DNA of 64,000 nucleotides from Pterois miles. Its lineage: Eukaryota > Chordata > Actinopteri > Perciformes > Scorpaenidae. Made by a program: the position numbers and the translations under genes. The first letter of the stretch is position 1. Every line of letters starts with the position of its first letter. The DNA lies in assembly GCA_947000775.1 (NCBI GenBank), contig CAMQGK010000567.1, forward strand, positions 496,001-560,000, read 5' to 3'. This document shows, one piece after another, positions 25,901 to 32,395 of the stretch. The notes under the pieces are model-generated. The model did not search any database. It was not told the origin of the DNA and worked only from the letters and a program-made list of their open reading frames with translations.

Positions 25901-27831
25901 TAGGACTAATGGCAAAATAAAATACTTTACCTACTTATTGGCAGAGGTGTTACTAACTAGAACACAGATGAATACAGCCAGTAGGGTGTTTAGCATCAAC
26001 TATTACACCTTGCTTCTTTTTCCTTTTGTTTTAAAAAAGGCAGGGTTGGTAATGATTTTAGAAACATTTGTTATATAAGTTAAAGTCATCACACCCTGGC
26101 AGCAATCAATAAATCACATGCTGTCGAAGGCCTGTAATAAGCCCGATCAATCATTTCATTCAGGCTGAATACCTACCTGTAAGTGTGCAGTCTTCCACAA
26201 GCTGCTAGCTTGACAGCTGTGAGAACTAACATAACATTATGTAATCTTTATGTTCATAATAGTAGTTTTGGAGGGGTGGCTGGAACGACAGACTGTCGGT
26301 GTTGCCGACTTTGTCGCTAGATTCGGGGACTTATGGAGCTGGTCACGCTGGTTACTTTCATTGGAAACGAGTTGGCAACGCTGGGCTGGGTTTTTCGGGT
26401 AAATAATTTTTCAAAATCTTGTGTAAAAGTTACGAAGCCCAAGGTTCACTCCAGAGAGTTACTACTTTTGCTGCGAGCCAGGCACGGTTCATGGCAGCAA
26501 CAGACAGTGAAAGTGATTGTTCGATTGTTTATTGACATCATATCAGCTACATAACTACACTTTCAATGTCTGCATCTGTAGAAAATGTCACGGACATGAC
26601 AAAAGTTAAGATGTATTTTTAAATCAACAATTCCTGCTTTCATTTCAAAATAAAACCCCTCCAGCATTTTTTCTGTGGGCAGAACTCCTTCATTTGTTAA
26701 CACAAGGCTTTAATTCTGAAATATGTGCAGGACAGTGTTGTATTGTATGAATGAAAATAGTATGGGATTTTAATTGTGCATTATTACTACTATTTACAAA
26801 GGAGCACACGTTTCTTGACCTTTCTCTGTCTAAAATAAACACAAATGACATTTATAATGACATGAAATGGTCATTATGAGTGTGAAATGCAGTGCAGATT
26901 TTAGTGCAGTGATTTATTTAAGACTAAGAAAATTTTAATCCAAAATTTACATCCAGCCAGCGGCGGTTTTGTGCATGCGATTCATTTGCAGACTGGATGC
27001 GGAGGGATGAACATCTCCTGCTCTGACTGCAGCTAGGAGGGACTACTGCGTGACTTGGCTCTGGGACAGACTGGCCGCTTGACGAGCGCATGGCGGCCGC
27101 CTGAGTGCTTCGGGTGGGGGAGGGGTCCACGGCAGCACCCACTGTCTCCAAAAGTCTCCAATAACACCAGAAAAAGTCACTAGATTTGTTACTGGACGCT
27201 GAATATGCTCAGACACTGGCCGATGCCGATCATGAAAAAATGTAAAATAATCAGCCCAATTGGCCATCGGTCGACCTCTAACATTATCATACCTACATAT
27301 TTATTTTTATGTGACATTTTCAAACAATACTGAAAAGTTCATCAAGCTTGGATGATGTTCAGGGACACTGAGACAATCTTGAAAAAAGGCACAAGGGCAA
27401 CTTTGACCAATTTCAGAAGTAGTAAAACAATGTACTTTCACCTTTTTTGCACCCACTTTGTCAACAGTTTGGGTCACATGCGCAAATTCATCACCTTATT
27501 GCCTCATCAGCCTTTCTTATCAGAGGAAAAATCGATTTCTGGCAGATGCTGATATTTCACTTTGGAGCCTTTATCTGCAGATCTCATATCTGCAGATATC
27601 ATTCTGCATCTTTCCAAAAAACAACACAATAGAGTCAGATTCTGCACCCGTTGGTTTTGTTACCTGTTTTGAATATTTGGATGAGCCGGTGCTGCTGCTC
27701 CGCGAGTGTCCAGGTTTAAATGTGCTGGCTGGGGATTTGTCAAGGCCGCTGATCACTGACTGACTGCTGCACAGAGGTGGTGGACACACCTGAGGGTCCA
27801 TTGGTGCAATGTGATGAGGAAAGCTTTGCAT
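7704..27831 (-). CDS. osbpl3: Oxysterol-binding protein-related protein, ORP3/6/7 class (22 coding exons)
   Basis: Lipid-transfer protein of the subfamily that works at ER-plasma membrane contacts, with the PH domain reading phosphoinositides, a FFAT motif docking on ER VAP proteins, and the ORD carrying lipid. Twenty-two exons with GT-AG borders join in phase to 2778 bases (925 residues plus stop); known ORP3 is about 890. Visible parts: Ser-rich N terminus; PH domain about residues 88-185 (EGYLMKKRKYPLKGWHKRYF, HGSLDVSLAVMSINKK); Ser-rich linker; FFAT core EYFDASE at 478-484; ORD from about 555 to the end with LNEP, KPFNPVLGETYE, signature EQVSHHPP (659-666) and RPDQR. The motifs DDPYERMV, KYGDHYEWN and SRSSS...SSK favour ORP3 over ORP6/7, but paralogue assignment is by eye. 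Nothing in the frame is broken. The start is the first ATG of the exon; a second in-frame ATG ten codons on is possible. Confidence 0.9.
8540..8580. repeat. TTTA microsatellite in osbpl3 last intron
   Basis: Short run of TTTA units. The 1.8-kb intron between 7813 and 9584 otherwise shows only the pogo-like relic and LINE tail listed separately. Confidence 0.6.
9020..9415 (+). mobile_element. Pogo/Tigger-like transposon fragment with partial DNA-binding ORF
   Basis: The open frame at 9237-9389 encodes YDAAFKLKTIDLGVQEGNRA followed by AARKLGIN, the N-terminal helix-turn-helix of pogo/Tigger-type transposases. Upstream CCGGACTATAAGCC resembles the TIR of that group. The protein stops after 51 codons, so only the 5' part survives. 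It lies antisense to osbpl3 in an intron. Confidence 0.6.
9478..9566 (+). repeat. LINE tail fragment
   Basis: Resembles 35045-35215 (CTGCACTTTAC..ATTACT, TTATTTATTTTA.TGCCA), the 3' UTR of a teleost LINE. It ends about 20 bp from the donor of osbpl3 exon 21. Confidence 0.4.
9585..9707 (-). CDS. osbpl3: osbpl3-like coding exon 21 (residues 849-889)
   Basis: Charged helix LLEEGKVAEADKKKDEVEEK then QRERRKEMAKRGEEHIPRFF, the conserved C-terminal ORP helix. Donor CTTCAG|GTGAGG. Confidence 0.95.
9831..9957 (-). CDS. osbpl3: osbpl3-like coding exon 20 (residues 807-848)
   Basis: Encodes VQPDDHAQFYGFSRYARELN, then LPPTDTRYRPDQ, the 'TDxRxRPDQR' ORP motif. Acceptor GTTCAG, donor AG|GTACAA. Confidence 0.95.
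10022..10640. repeat. Dispersed hAT-like repeat, copy 1
   Basis: Shares long ordered blocks with 58385-59445, for example 'gtcatactagcttgt', 'gacctccagatatgtgaatg', 'tgcccactttatgataat', 'gagcatatttttatgct' and 'cctgtgagggtttctggaca'. TAATGC/GTTAAC motifs at the start fit the hAT group with AGGGCTGTCAA ends. No transposase. Confidence 0.6.
10641..10805. repeat. Teleost dispersed repeat next to exon 19
   Basis: Contains GGCGAAACGTCTTCAGAGAC, AAGTCCAGTTGCCTTTGAT and ATGACCTGGATGAATGAGAA, words I recall as recurring in many teleost genomes. Class not certain. Confidence 0.4.
10818..10968 (-). CDS. osbpl3: osbpl3-like coding exon 19 (residues 757-806)
   Basis: Encodes SRYWSSDNSKNEVQGVV, VVHRFGGLWHEGIFC and CIWKP, late strands of the ORD barrel. 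Where many relatives have LFGKWHE this protein has FGGLWHE. Donor CCCA|GTGAGT. Confidence 0.95.
11104..11158. repeat. (GT)n microsatellite against splice donor of exon 18
   Basis: About 27 uninterrupted GT units on the plus strand, i.e. CA units on the osbpl3 sense strand, starting six bases past the donor at 11164. Confidence 0.95.
11165..11309 (-). CDS. osbpl3: osbpl3-like coding exon 18 (residues 708-756)
   Basis: Encodes YGDHYEWNKVVTCIHNVLSQ, HYGEVVIKN and ITFVK. The donor AAG|GTCAGG is followed within six bases by a ~55-nt CA repeat on the sense strand. Confidence 0.95.
11421..11975 (+). mobile_element. 5'-truncated LINE 3' end
   Basis: Encodes FYAVVCWGSRADANRLNTLM and SVLGVELESLVEVSEKRML, typical of the C-terminal end of teleost LINE reverse transcriptases, followed by an A/T-rich tail with AATTTCCTTCGGGATGAATAAAG. 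Frameshifted and truncated; antisense to the host intron. Confidence 0.7.
11976..12916. other. Intron stretch without recognised gene
   Basis: Part of the 2.2-kb intron 11310-13534. From 12695 to 12910 it looks like a dispersed repeat (begins AAAGGGGCAGTGTGCA). No coding sequence was recognised. Confidence 0.4.
12917..13195. repeat. Dispersed repeat, copy 1 (partner at 37353-37553)
   Basis: Shares GGGCTGGGATGATTC../GGGCTGGAACGAT.., 'ctcctgattcaatatgatcacgatac', 'ttaactagacca', 'ggaaaatatctaaat' and 'ttcagcatgtat' with 37353-37553 in the same order. hAT-MITE-like, no coding capacity. Confidence 0.55.
13535..13613 (-). CDS. osbpl3: osbpl3-like coding exon 17 (residues 682-707)
   Basis: Encodes QRWKNKFWGKSVEILSSGLV to ITLP, the KFWGKS block of the ORD. 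Acceptor GTCTCAG, donor CCAA|GTGAGT; 79 bp, flanking phases agree. Confidence 0.9.
13706..13769 (-). CDS. osbpl3: osbpl3-like coding exon 16, signature exon (residues 661-681)
   Basis: Encodes VSHHPPISACHAESENFTFW; joined to exon 15 it completes EQVSHHPP, whose two histidines bind the PI4P head group in ORD structures. Donor CAAG|GTAGGC. Confidence 0.95.
13866..14003 (-). CDS. osbpl3: osbpl3-like coding exon 15 (residues 615-660)
   Basis: ORD core VYVAVFSISGYAWASWRYRY, KPFNPVLGETYE, ending FHYISEQ, the first two residues of the family signature. 46 codons, phase 0. Confidence 0.95.
14086..14300 (-). CDS. osbpl3: osbpl3-like coding exon 14, start of ORD (residues 543-614)
   Basis: Encodes RRTSLPAPGTDNSHIGIM, then NNIGKDLSRVSMPVALNEP (the lid and first ORD helix) and EELEYSELLD...DDPYERM. 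Strong family match. Confidence 0.95.
14301..15685. other. osbpl3 intron 13 with a degraded repeat
   Basis: Holds 14600-14930, which resembles the hAT-like repeats at 10.0 and 58.4 kb ('gacctcaaggtatgtgaatgaaaatgggt', 'ctcccctttacagaaatgcc'). The remainder shows no gene or recognisable element. Confidence 0.45.
15686..15760 (-). CDS. osbpl3: osbpl3-like coding exon 13 (residues 518-542)
   Basis: Short linker exon encoding TVTLNYRASLNNAPHKPSPV. Acceptor CTCCTCAG, donor ACTG|GTAATG. Its 75 bp is a multiple of three, so skipping it would keep the frame. Confidence 0.75.
15850..16036 (-). CDS. osbpl3: osbpl3-like coding exon 12 with FFAT motif (residues 456-517)
   Basis: Carries EYFDASE, an intact FFAT core (E-F/Y-F-D-A-x-E) for binding the MSP domain of VAPA/VAPB, followed by the acidic run ESSSEAEASDESGLSDITTT typical of ORP3/6/7. 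Donor CACG|GTGAGT. Confidence 0.9.
16419..16511 (-). CDS. osbpl3: osbpl3-like coding exon 11 (residues 425-455)
   Basis: Ser-rich linker LDIQSRLTKVHSLSLSSDST to CTVRPDQ, matching the 'SLS.SSDST..SF' block of the subfamily. Phase 0 at both ends. Confidence 0.85.
16701..17167 (+). mobile_element. TTAAAG-CTGCAG MITE family, copy 1
   Basis: Shares with 41019-41516 and (inverted) 45764-46139 the blocks CACCTC(T/C)TCATGGCTCTGTTTTCAG, 'gaggcagctgtcaatcac', 'cagactccagatcagctctgattg' and 'gtcaggatatagtgacc'. Ends are inverted: left 'ttaaagtggcagcag', right 'ctgcctactgcagctt'. No ORF; a non-autonomous DNA transposon. Confidence 0.6.
17215..17624. mobile_element. MITE-like element ending CAGGCCTA
   Basis: The right end reads AATATATCGTCCTACAAAATTAGTTATTGTGACAGGCCTA (in two parts), the end type of teleost hAT MITEs with TAGGCCTGTCACGATAA ends. 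The left end is degraded. Confidence 0.4.
17625..18290. other. Intron stretch without recognised gene
   Basis: Part of the 3.4-kb intron between coding exons 10 and 11. No coding or named repeat recognised. Confidence 0.4.
18291..19845. mobile_element. hAT-type MITE (GGGCTGGGCGATATGG) split by a Tc1 insertion
   Basis: The left part, 18291-18350, starts GGGGCTGGGCGATATGGAG and reads CATATCGCGATAC; the right part, from 19613, continues 'caatattgatattgtgacaatattgtagggtt', 'gtgctttcacaaaa', 'caacacttatgtcatatcg'. Removing the Tc1 element joins the two in the order expected of this common fish MITE. Confidence 0.6.
18351..19612 (+). mobile_element. Tc1-like transposon, inactive, with both inverted repeats
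   Basis: Left end CAGTGGATAGAAAAAGTCTA and right end TAGATAGAAAGTCTCCACACC (complement) are imperfect inverted repeats, flanked by TA on both sides (18349-18350, 19613-19614). Inside, 18865-19233 encodes the C-terminal half of a Tc1 transposase, including MLWGCFSSTGTGALVKVEG and RPSQSPDLNPIENL, the DDE region near the last catalytic residue. The first half is badly eroded and the frame ends early at TGA, so it cannot be active. Confidence 0.85.
19895..19950. repeat. (GT)n microsatellite against splice donor of exon 10
   Basis: Near-perfect GT units with three GC interruptions; on the osbpl3 sense strand this is a CA repeat beginning four bases past the donor GTGA at 19954-19951. Confidence 0.95.
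19955..20088 (-). CDS. osbpl3: osbpl3-like coding exon 10 (residues 380-424)
   Basis: Encodes HASLTSVHDVLTLERERLRQ to ATLCNTLSE, like the 'L..ERD.LR' linker helix of ORP3/6/7. The donor GAG|GTGACA is followed almost at once by a long CA repeat on the sense strand (19895-19950). Confidence 0.85.
20089..20829. other. osbpl3 intron 9
   Basis: No repeat family or coding segment recognised; the open frames at 20293-20532 and 20569-20778 are not conserved-looking. Confidence 0.4.
20830..20986 (-). CDS. osbpl3: osbpl3-like coding exon 9 (residues 328-379)
   Basis: Begins FTSSHLSTNGTSYVGASVQS and ends ICTASQK. Donor AAGG|GTGCGG leaves one base, needed to keep frame into exon 10. Confidence 0.8.
21122..21211 (-). 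CDS. osbpl3: osbpl3-like coding exon 8 (residues 298-327)
   Basis: Basic linker exon NLSLEKPKRKAGKPFGHSRT to EAMGGM, 30 codons in phase 0. Acceptor TTTTAG, donor ATG|GTAGGA. Confidence 0.8.
21440..21945 (+). repeat. Dispersed repeat, copy 1 (partner at 26270-26900)
   Basis: Shares ordered blocks with 26450-26900: 'caatgtctg.atctg.agaa', 'aacatttcctgcttccatttcaaaataaaa', 'agcattttt.tctgtggacaga', 'aacacaaggctttta', 'gacatttataatga.atgaaat'. Same orientation, class unknown. Lies in osbpl3 intron 7. Confidence 0.6.
22103..22221 (-). CDS. osbpl3: osbpl3-like coding exon 7 (residues 258-297)
   Basis: Encodes DLARCQTELTELAQLIQRLN and on to EMRISMQ, a short helical (coiled-coil-like) stretch following the PH domain in this subfamily. 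Donor CAG|GTGAGT. Confidence 0.85.
22402..22521 (-). CDS. osbpl3: osbpl3-like coding exon 6 (residues 218-257)
   Basis: Encodes PSVYHPEMGS through VSAWLQQTHDIDAASN. The VSAWLQ motif is shared by ORP3-class linkers. Acceptor GCTTAG, donor AACG|GTGAGA. Confidence 0.85.
22522..23216. other. osbpl3 intron 5
   Basis: Includes an A-rich simple repeat at 23017-23047; otherwise nothing recognised. Confidence 0.5.
23217..23388 (-). CDS. osbpl3: osbpl3-like coding exon 5 (residues 161-218)
   Basis: Begins AKSHDIFYIWLTKLCAHRVY, the C-terminal helix of the PH domain, then a linker. Donor GTCC|GTAGAG is weak but is the only one restoring phase with the next exon. Confidence 0.8.
23639..23752 (-). CDS. 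osbpl3: osbpl3-like coding exon 4 (residues 123-160)
   Basis: PH-domain core beginning IQRGKLHGSLDVSLAVMSIN and ending NLYHLK. Acceptor TTTTTAG, donor AAG|GTAACC; 38 codons, phase 0. Confidence 0.9.
23867..23920 (-). CDS. osbpl3: osbpl3-like coding exon 3 (residues 105-122)
   Basis: Encodes RYFLLEKGILKYSKTQQD, the next PH-domain strands. Acceptor TTTTTCAG, donor GAT|GTGAGT; 18 codons, phase 0. Confidence 0.9.
23921..25015. other. osbpl3 intron 2
   Basis: Contains a MITE-like segment around 24095-24300 ('aacagtccgtgtggagagcaaaagacgtgg', 'cctgatgacgattt') whose words I recall from other teleosts, and a CT-rich run near 24550. No coding sequence. Confidence 0.4.
25016..25159 (-). CDS. osbpl3: osbpl3-like coding exon 2 (residues 57-104)
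   Basis: Begins SRHWEVLDDL and ends GYLMKKRKYPLKGWHK, the first strand of the PH domain. Acceptor GCCAG, donor AAG|GTGAGC; 48 codons, phase 0 at both ends. Confidence 0.9.
25269..25513. mobile_element. Pogo-type MITE with TA target duplication
   Basis: Left end CCATATTTTTCGCACAACAAGGCGCAC and right end GTGCGCCTTATAGTGCGAAAAATATGG are near-perfect inverted repeats about 27 bp long, flanked by TA at both sides. The interior has no ORF. Confidence 0.85.
25514..26269. other. osbpl3 intron 1 (coding), part
   Basis: AT-rich stretch between the pogo MITE and the dispersed repeat at 26.3 kb. No gene recognised. Confidence 0.4.
26270..26900 (+). repeat. Dispersed repeat, copy 2
   Basis: Second copy of the 21440-21945 repeat. 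This copy is preceded by 'tgtcggtgttgccgactttgtcgctagatt', which reads like the left end of a teleost hAT-type element and may define the family's 5' end. Confidence 0.6.
26901..27663. other. Intron stretch upstream of coding exon 2
   Basis: No exon was recognised. A GC-rich patch at 27000-27150 carries antisense open frames of low-complexity Ser/Pro/Arg content with no family match. Confidence 0.4.
27664..27831 (-). CDS. osbpl3: osbpl3-like coding exon 1 (residues 1-56)
   Basis: Starts MQSFPHHIAP and ends RSSSTGSSKYSKQ, a Ser-rich tail like the ORP3 N terminus. Donor CAG|GTAACA. The exon probably extends to 27883 as 5' UTR, where a strong pyrimidine tract and CAG acceptor are seen. Confidence 0.8.
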
Positions 27832-27883
27832 GGAGTGAAAGGACCTTCAGGACAGGTTGTGTCTCATGGCAAAGTGCACGACA
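27832..27883 (-). other. 5' UTR part of osbpl3 exon 2, with a 6-codon uORF
   Basis: Pyrimidine tract and acceptor CCTCCTCAG at 27884 suggest the exon begins at 27883. An upstream ATG at 27867 opens a 6-codon frame ending at 27847, before the main ATG at 27831. Confidence 0.5.
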
Positions 27884-29439
27884 CTGAGGAGGTCAGGAAA
27901 AAGCATCATCAGTACGGAGACAAAACGTTGAGAAATTAAAATAAATGTACTGTAACGCAATCAAGTTAAAATATCAATTCCAAAATAGGATTAATCAGAG
28001 GCACTTTACTGATGACGTTATTAGCCATCTTTGACATCTTCTTTCCCAGCTCTTCATCATCAAATAAAATATGCCTTAATGGATACACTCGCTAAATGTG
28101 AAGGTGTCCATTAAATTATATTTGCCTCTAGTTCTAAAGCTTGGTCGTCTTAGATTGGCTTGTAAAATTCAAACAAGGCGCATTGAACAGAAAGGCCATT
28201 TATATACAAGTTACACAAGCAGAGTAAAACTACCTTCCCCTTATATCAGTGGTGATGTAGGAAGTCTGAAAGTCACTAGATCATTAGGTCAAACATACAA
28301 TGAAATGCATAATTAGGATGAAACCACAGCTGATAGATGGCCCATTGAATATCCAGTAGCTCATCCTGCTCCACACCCCCTCTCAACTGGCTTTTCCTTT
28401 TCTCATTCAGCAGGTGAAAACGAGCGAGAAGAGGAAGTGCTCCATGTTGAAATTGCAGACAAACAATTCAAGAAGCCTGACCAGATTCTGTTGGCAGATT
28501 GTTGCTGATGGCTGGCGGCCATTATCACATGACAAAGAAAATCTGATTTTTTTTTTCCCCCTACTTTTGCTCAGGATAAATAATTACACCTGAAGCCCTG
28601 AATTACATTTGGATGATATGACAATATAAATGCAATTATATGAATTTGCCAGCCTTACTCCACCATTTATACTGTAATATCTGAGTGAACTGGGGCATGT
28701 TTAAATTTTAGAATATCACTACACTGTATATAGACATATATATTGATATACTGTAATGTAAAATGTCACATCCAATGATAGTTGCTTTTATCCATATCAT
28801 CCAATCCTACACTGCATGCAAATGAGCAAGTGCACAACTGTAGCGAGTGGCAACACTGACGACAATGTAATAAAACCATAATGAGGCAAATTAAAGCAAC
28901 TTAAAATCAGAAAAGCCTTGGTGACACAATAGCAAATAAAAACACACCTGTGTTGGCCTGATGACTAACAAGCTGCTCACCCAATAGTCCACAGAAAATT
29001 CCTTTAACTTAAACCTCGAAAACTCCAAGAATTCCCCTCAAAGCTCCTGCTTAAAAAAAAAAACACCATAAAAAGAAATGTTCCCATGAACAATCCCTCA
29101 GCATCAAAATCCTCTGAAAACCTGTGTTACACTGAGAGCAATGTCACAGCTGACTAATGATGCGTTTGTCAGACTGGTGCATATCAACACCAGCTGGTAT
29201 CTGGGCGGGACTGAAAGTACAGCAACACTCTACCTGACCGAACAGGCCTGCCAGCTCTGTCATCACAAGGATGACAAGATCTGGAACAGATTACTTTCAG
29301 CATTAGAAATATACGAGAGACCTGCACTGAATTCAATAATAAATTCTGCCCTACAAAAGCAAGTGTGTCAGATATGGCCACATGATCCAAAAAAATAGGG
29401 GCCAGCATTTCACCTTTTCTACTGGGTCCATACAATCTA
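27884..29439. other. First intron of osbpl3, proximal part
   Basis: No coding exon recognised. About 28610-28810 looks MITE-like (AT-rich, 'atatgacaata' and 'atatcatccaatccta'). Elsewhere unremarkable. Confidence 0.4.
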
Positions 29440-30560
29440 CACTAACCGGGCACACTTTGATAGTAAAAGGTTGGACCCCCTTTTGCCTTCAGAACTGCCT
29501 TAATTCTTCGTGGCATACTTTCAACAAGTTGTTGGAAACGTTCCTCAGAAATTTTGGTCCATGTTGACATGATAGCATCACTGTTGCTGCAGATTTGTCA
29601 ACTGCACATGATGAGAGTCTCCCGTTCCACCACATCCCAAAGGTGCTCTCTTGGATTGAGATCTGGTGACTGTGGAGGCCACTGGAGTACAGTGAACTGT
29701 CAAGTTCATGTTCAAGAAACCAGTTTGAGATATGAGCTTTGTGACATGGTGCATTATCCAGCTGGAAGCAGCCACCAGAAGATGGTACACGGTGGGGATG
29801 GATATGGTGAGCAGCAATACTCAGATAGGCTGCAGCATTTAAAAGAATACTCAGTTAGTACTAAAGGGCCCAAATTGAGCCAAGAAAATAATCCCCTGCA
29901 CCATTAAAACACCACCACCAGCCTGAACTGTTGATACAAAGCAGGATGGATCCAGCTTTCATGTTGTTCAAGGCAAATCCTGACCCTGCCATCTGCATGT
30001 CGCAGCTGAAATTGAGACTTGTCAGACCAGGCAACATTTTTCCAATCTGCTATTGTCCAATTTTAGTGAGCCTGTGTGAATTGTAATCTCAGTTTCCTCA
30101 GTAGCCCATCTTCTTCAAGATTTGACGTGTTGTGCGTTCAGAGATGGTGTTCTGCATTCCTTGGTTGTAACTAGAGGTTATTCGAGTTACTGTTGCTTTT
30201 CTATCATCTCCAACTGGTCTGCCCATTCTCCTCTGACCATTTTTGTCCACACGACTCATTGGATATTTTCTCTTTTTCAGACCATTCTCTGTAAACCCTA
30301 GAGATGGTTGTGTGTGAAAATCCCAGTAGATCAGCAGCTTCTGAAATACAAGCCCATCTGGCACCAACAACTATGCCACGTTCAAAGTTGCATAAATCCC
30401 CTTTCTTCCCCATTCTGACGCTGAGTTTGAACTTCAGCAAGTTGTCTTGACCACCTCTATATGCCTAAATGCATTGAGTTGCGGCCATGTGACTAGCTGA
30501 TTAGCTATTTGTGCTAACAAGCAACTGAACAGGTGTACCTAATTATGTGGCCGGTGAGTG
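29440..30560 (-). mobile_element. Tc1-type transposon relic, copy 1
   Basis: Left end CACTAACCGGGCACACTTTG and right end TACCTAATTATGTGGCCGGTGAGTG are inverted repeats flanked by TA. Minus-strand frames hold the N-terminal HTH part (KGDLCNFERGIVVGARWACI, FSHTTISRVYREWSEKEKIS) and downstream pieces in other frames, so frameshifts have killed the transposase. Confidence 0.85.
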
Positions 30561-30804
30561 TACATTTACACAATATTAAACAAACTGATGATACTGAGAG
30601 TTGGTCAAAATAACACTGTTCTCTTATAATCTTCACATTTGGTGTCGACCTTTATTTTACGTTAGCCGACTGTGTCTATTACTGTGTCACTAAAGGGGGC
30701 TGTATGGTCCATGTACACTTTGTTTGTTGGATTAAATCTAGTGGAAGTGGGAGACATGAGAAAATGACTTAGCATTAGCAACATACTACATTAGCAACTA
30801 TAGC

Positions 30805-31110
30805 ATTGCCCGTGGTTTCCTTCCACACAGTCTGTCAGTGTGGCGTAACTTTAGCAAGTTACCAACGGCTGTGACTGGAGGTTTGTTGGTGGTGTTATAG
30901 CTGTGAATGTAGCCTTAGCGGACGGGTGTGTAAAACTTATGTCAGTGAATAAATGCTATAAGGTTACAAACAACTCCTCCACTCAGGACCAGATCCAACT
31001 TCCTGTATCTTGCAATGCCAGTGCAGAATTTCTGAAGGTAGACCAGCTTTTCACCTTAAAGTGACAAGCAGCTCCTCTGAGATTTGCTCACGTTTTTAAT
31101 CAATTATTAA
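30805..31110 (+). repeat. Unclassified dispersed repeat, copy 1
   Basis: Shares 'gtggtgttatagctgtgaa.gtagc', 'agtgaataaatgctataaggttacaa' and 'caacttcctgtatcttg' with 35220-35560 and, inverted, with 37790-38060. No ORF. Confidence 0.6.
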
Positions 31111-31519
31111 TATTTCTTTTAATCATCTAACCAATAGCATTAATCAAATAATTAACATCCCTAAATAACTATAATTTTTAAATCACGCTGATAAAAATCA
31201 ATCCGATCAATCCGAAGTTCATGTACCAGAATCAGTATTGGGAAGGAAAAAAAAATGGAACCGGAACGCCTCTAATGTGAAATTCCAAAAATGCCAGGTA
31301 TTCCTGTTGTACGTGTGCAGGTGGAGGGGAATGTGTGCCCTCCAGGCTGTCTGGAGAGTTCTGTTTCAAATACCATGAGTTCATTCGACATTTGCTGGCC
31401 CCACAGCAAGAACTTGACCAGAGATCCAGACACAGTCATCCAAAGTCTTTTCTTGTAAAATGTCTGGTGTAATAAGTTAAACCAGTTTTGTCTAGGCTTG
31501 GGTGATTATTATATGCTTA

Positions 31520-32035
31520 TGTGTCCACAATAATAGAACGAGCGTGGATGGATCGCTGTCAGACAGAAAAATGAACTCCCAATTTTATCAAGACATTTTG
31601 CAGGAAAACTTAAGACCATCTGTCCGCCAACTGAGGCTCAAAAGAGGATGGGTGATGCAACAGGACAACGACTCAAAGCGGAGAAGTAAATCAACAACAG
31701 AACGGCTTCAACAGAAGAAAACAGGCCTTCTGGAGCAGACCAGTCAGAGTCCTGACCTCAACCCTACTGAGATACTGTGGCATGACCTCAAGAGAGCGAT
31801 TCACACCAGACATCCCATGAATATTACTGAACTGAAACAGTTTTGTCAAGAGGAATGGTCCAAAATTCCTTCTGACCGTTGTGCAGGTCTGATCTGCAAC
31901 TACAAGAAACGTTTGGTTGAGGTTATTGCTGCCAAAGGAGGCTCAACCAGTCATTAAATCCAAAGGTTCACATACTTTTTCCACCCTGCACTGTGAATAT
32001 TTACATGTGTTCAATAAAAACATGAAAACATAACA
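31520..32035 (+). mobile_element. Truncated Tc1-like transposon, 3' half
   Basis: 31525-31957 encodes the C-terminal part of a Tc1 transposase: RLKRGWVMQQDNDSKRRSKS, LEQTSQSPDLNPTEILWHDL and the closing GLICNYKKRLVEVIAAKGG, then a stop. The DDE-region Asp-Asn and NPTE motifs are recognisable. Downstream 'ggttcacatactttttccaccctgcactgtgaa' matches 42.3 kb inverted. The 5' half and outer repeats are missing. Confidence 0.8.
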
Positions 32036-32049
32036 GTCCCATCATTTTG

Positions 32050-32395
32050 TTATGTGCAGCTGCAAAGGCAAAACTGTAAAACAAAAACATATCTGAAAGT
32101 ACAAACAGTGAAGTCAGATTCAGTTAGAAGCTACAAAAGTACTGAAAACTGAACACACAACGTCTGCATGCTTGTCTGAGGGGAAGAAGGGGGGTCGTTG
32201 GCGATCCTTTGGTTTTAAACCAAATGAAAAAGGAGAGCCAGAGAAATGAATGATCCAAGTGATTTGCAAATGATGATATTTATATCCAAGTGTGTTTTCT
32301 CTTCTGTTTCTTTTGGACAATCACATAGTATATTTTCTTTTTTCTTAAAGCAATATCATCGATAGGGAAACTTCAATATCACCCAACCCTAGTGT
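32050..32395 (+). repeat. Unclassified dispersed repeat, copy 1 (partner 38770-39285)
   Basis: Blocks shared in order with 38770-39285: 'gcagctgcaaa.gcaaaa', 'gtacaaacagtgaagtcag', 'cttg.ttgaggggaagaagggggg', 'ggttttaaaccaaatgaaaaag' and a closing 'cccaaccctag'. The end resembles a hAT MITE (complement of TAGGGTTGGG). Confidence 0.6.

Noticed and set aside
31502..31957. 151-codon frame as a host gene
   Set aside because: It is the C-terminal half of a Tc1 transposase in a truncated copy.
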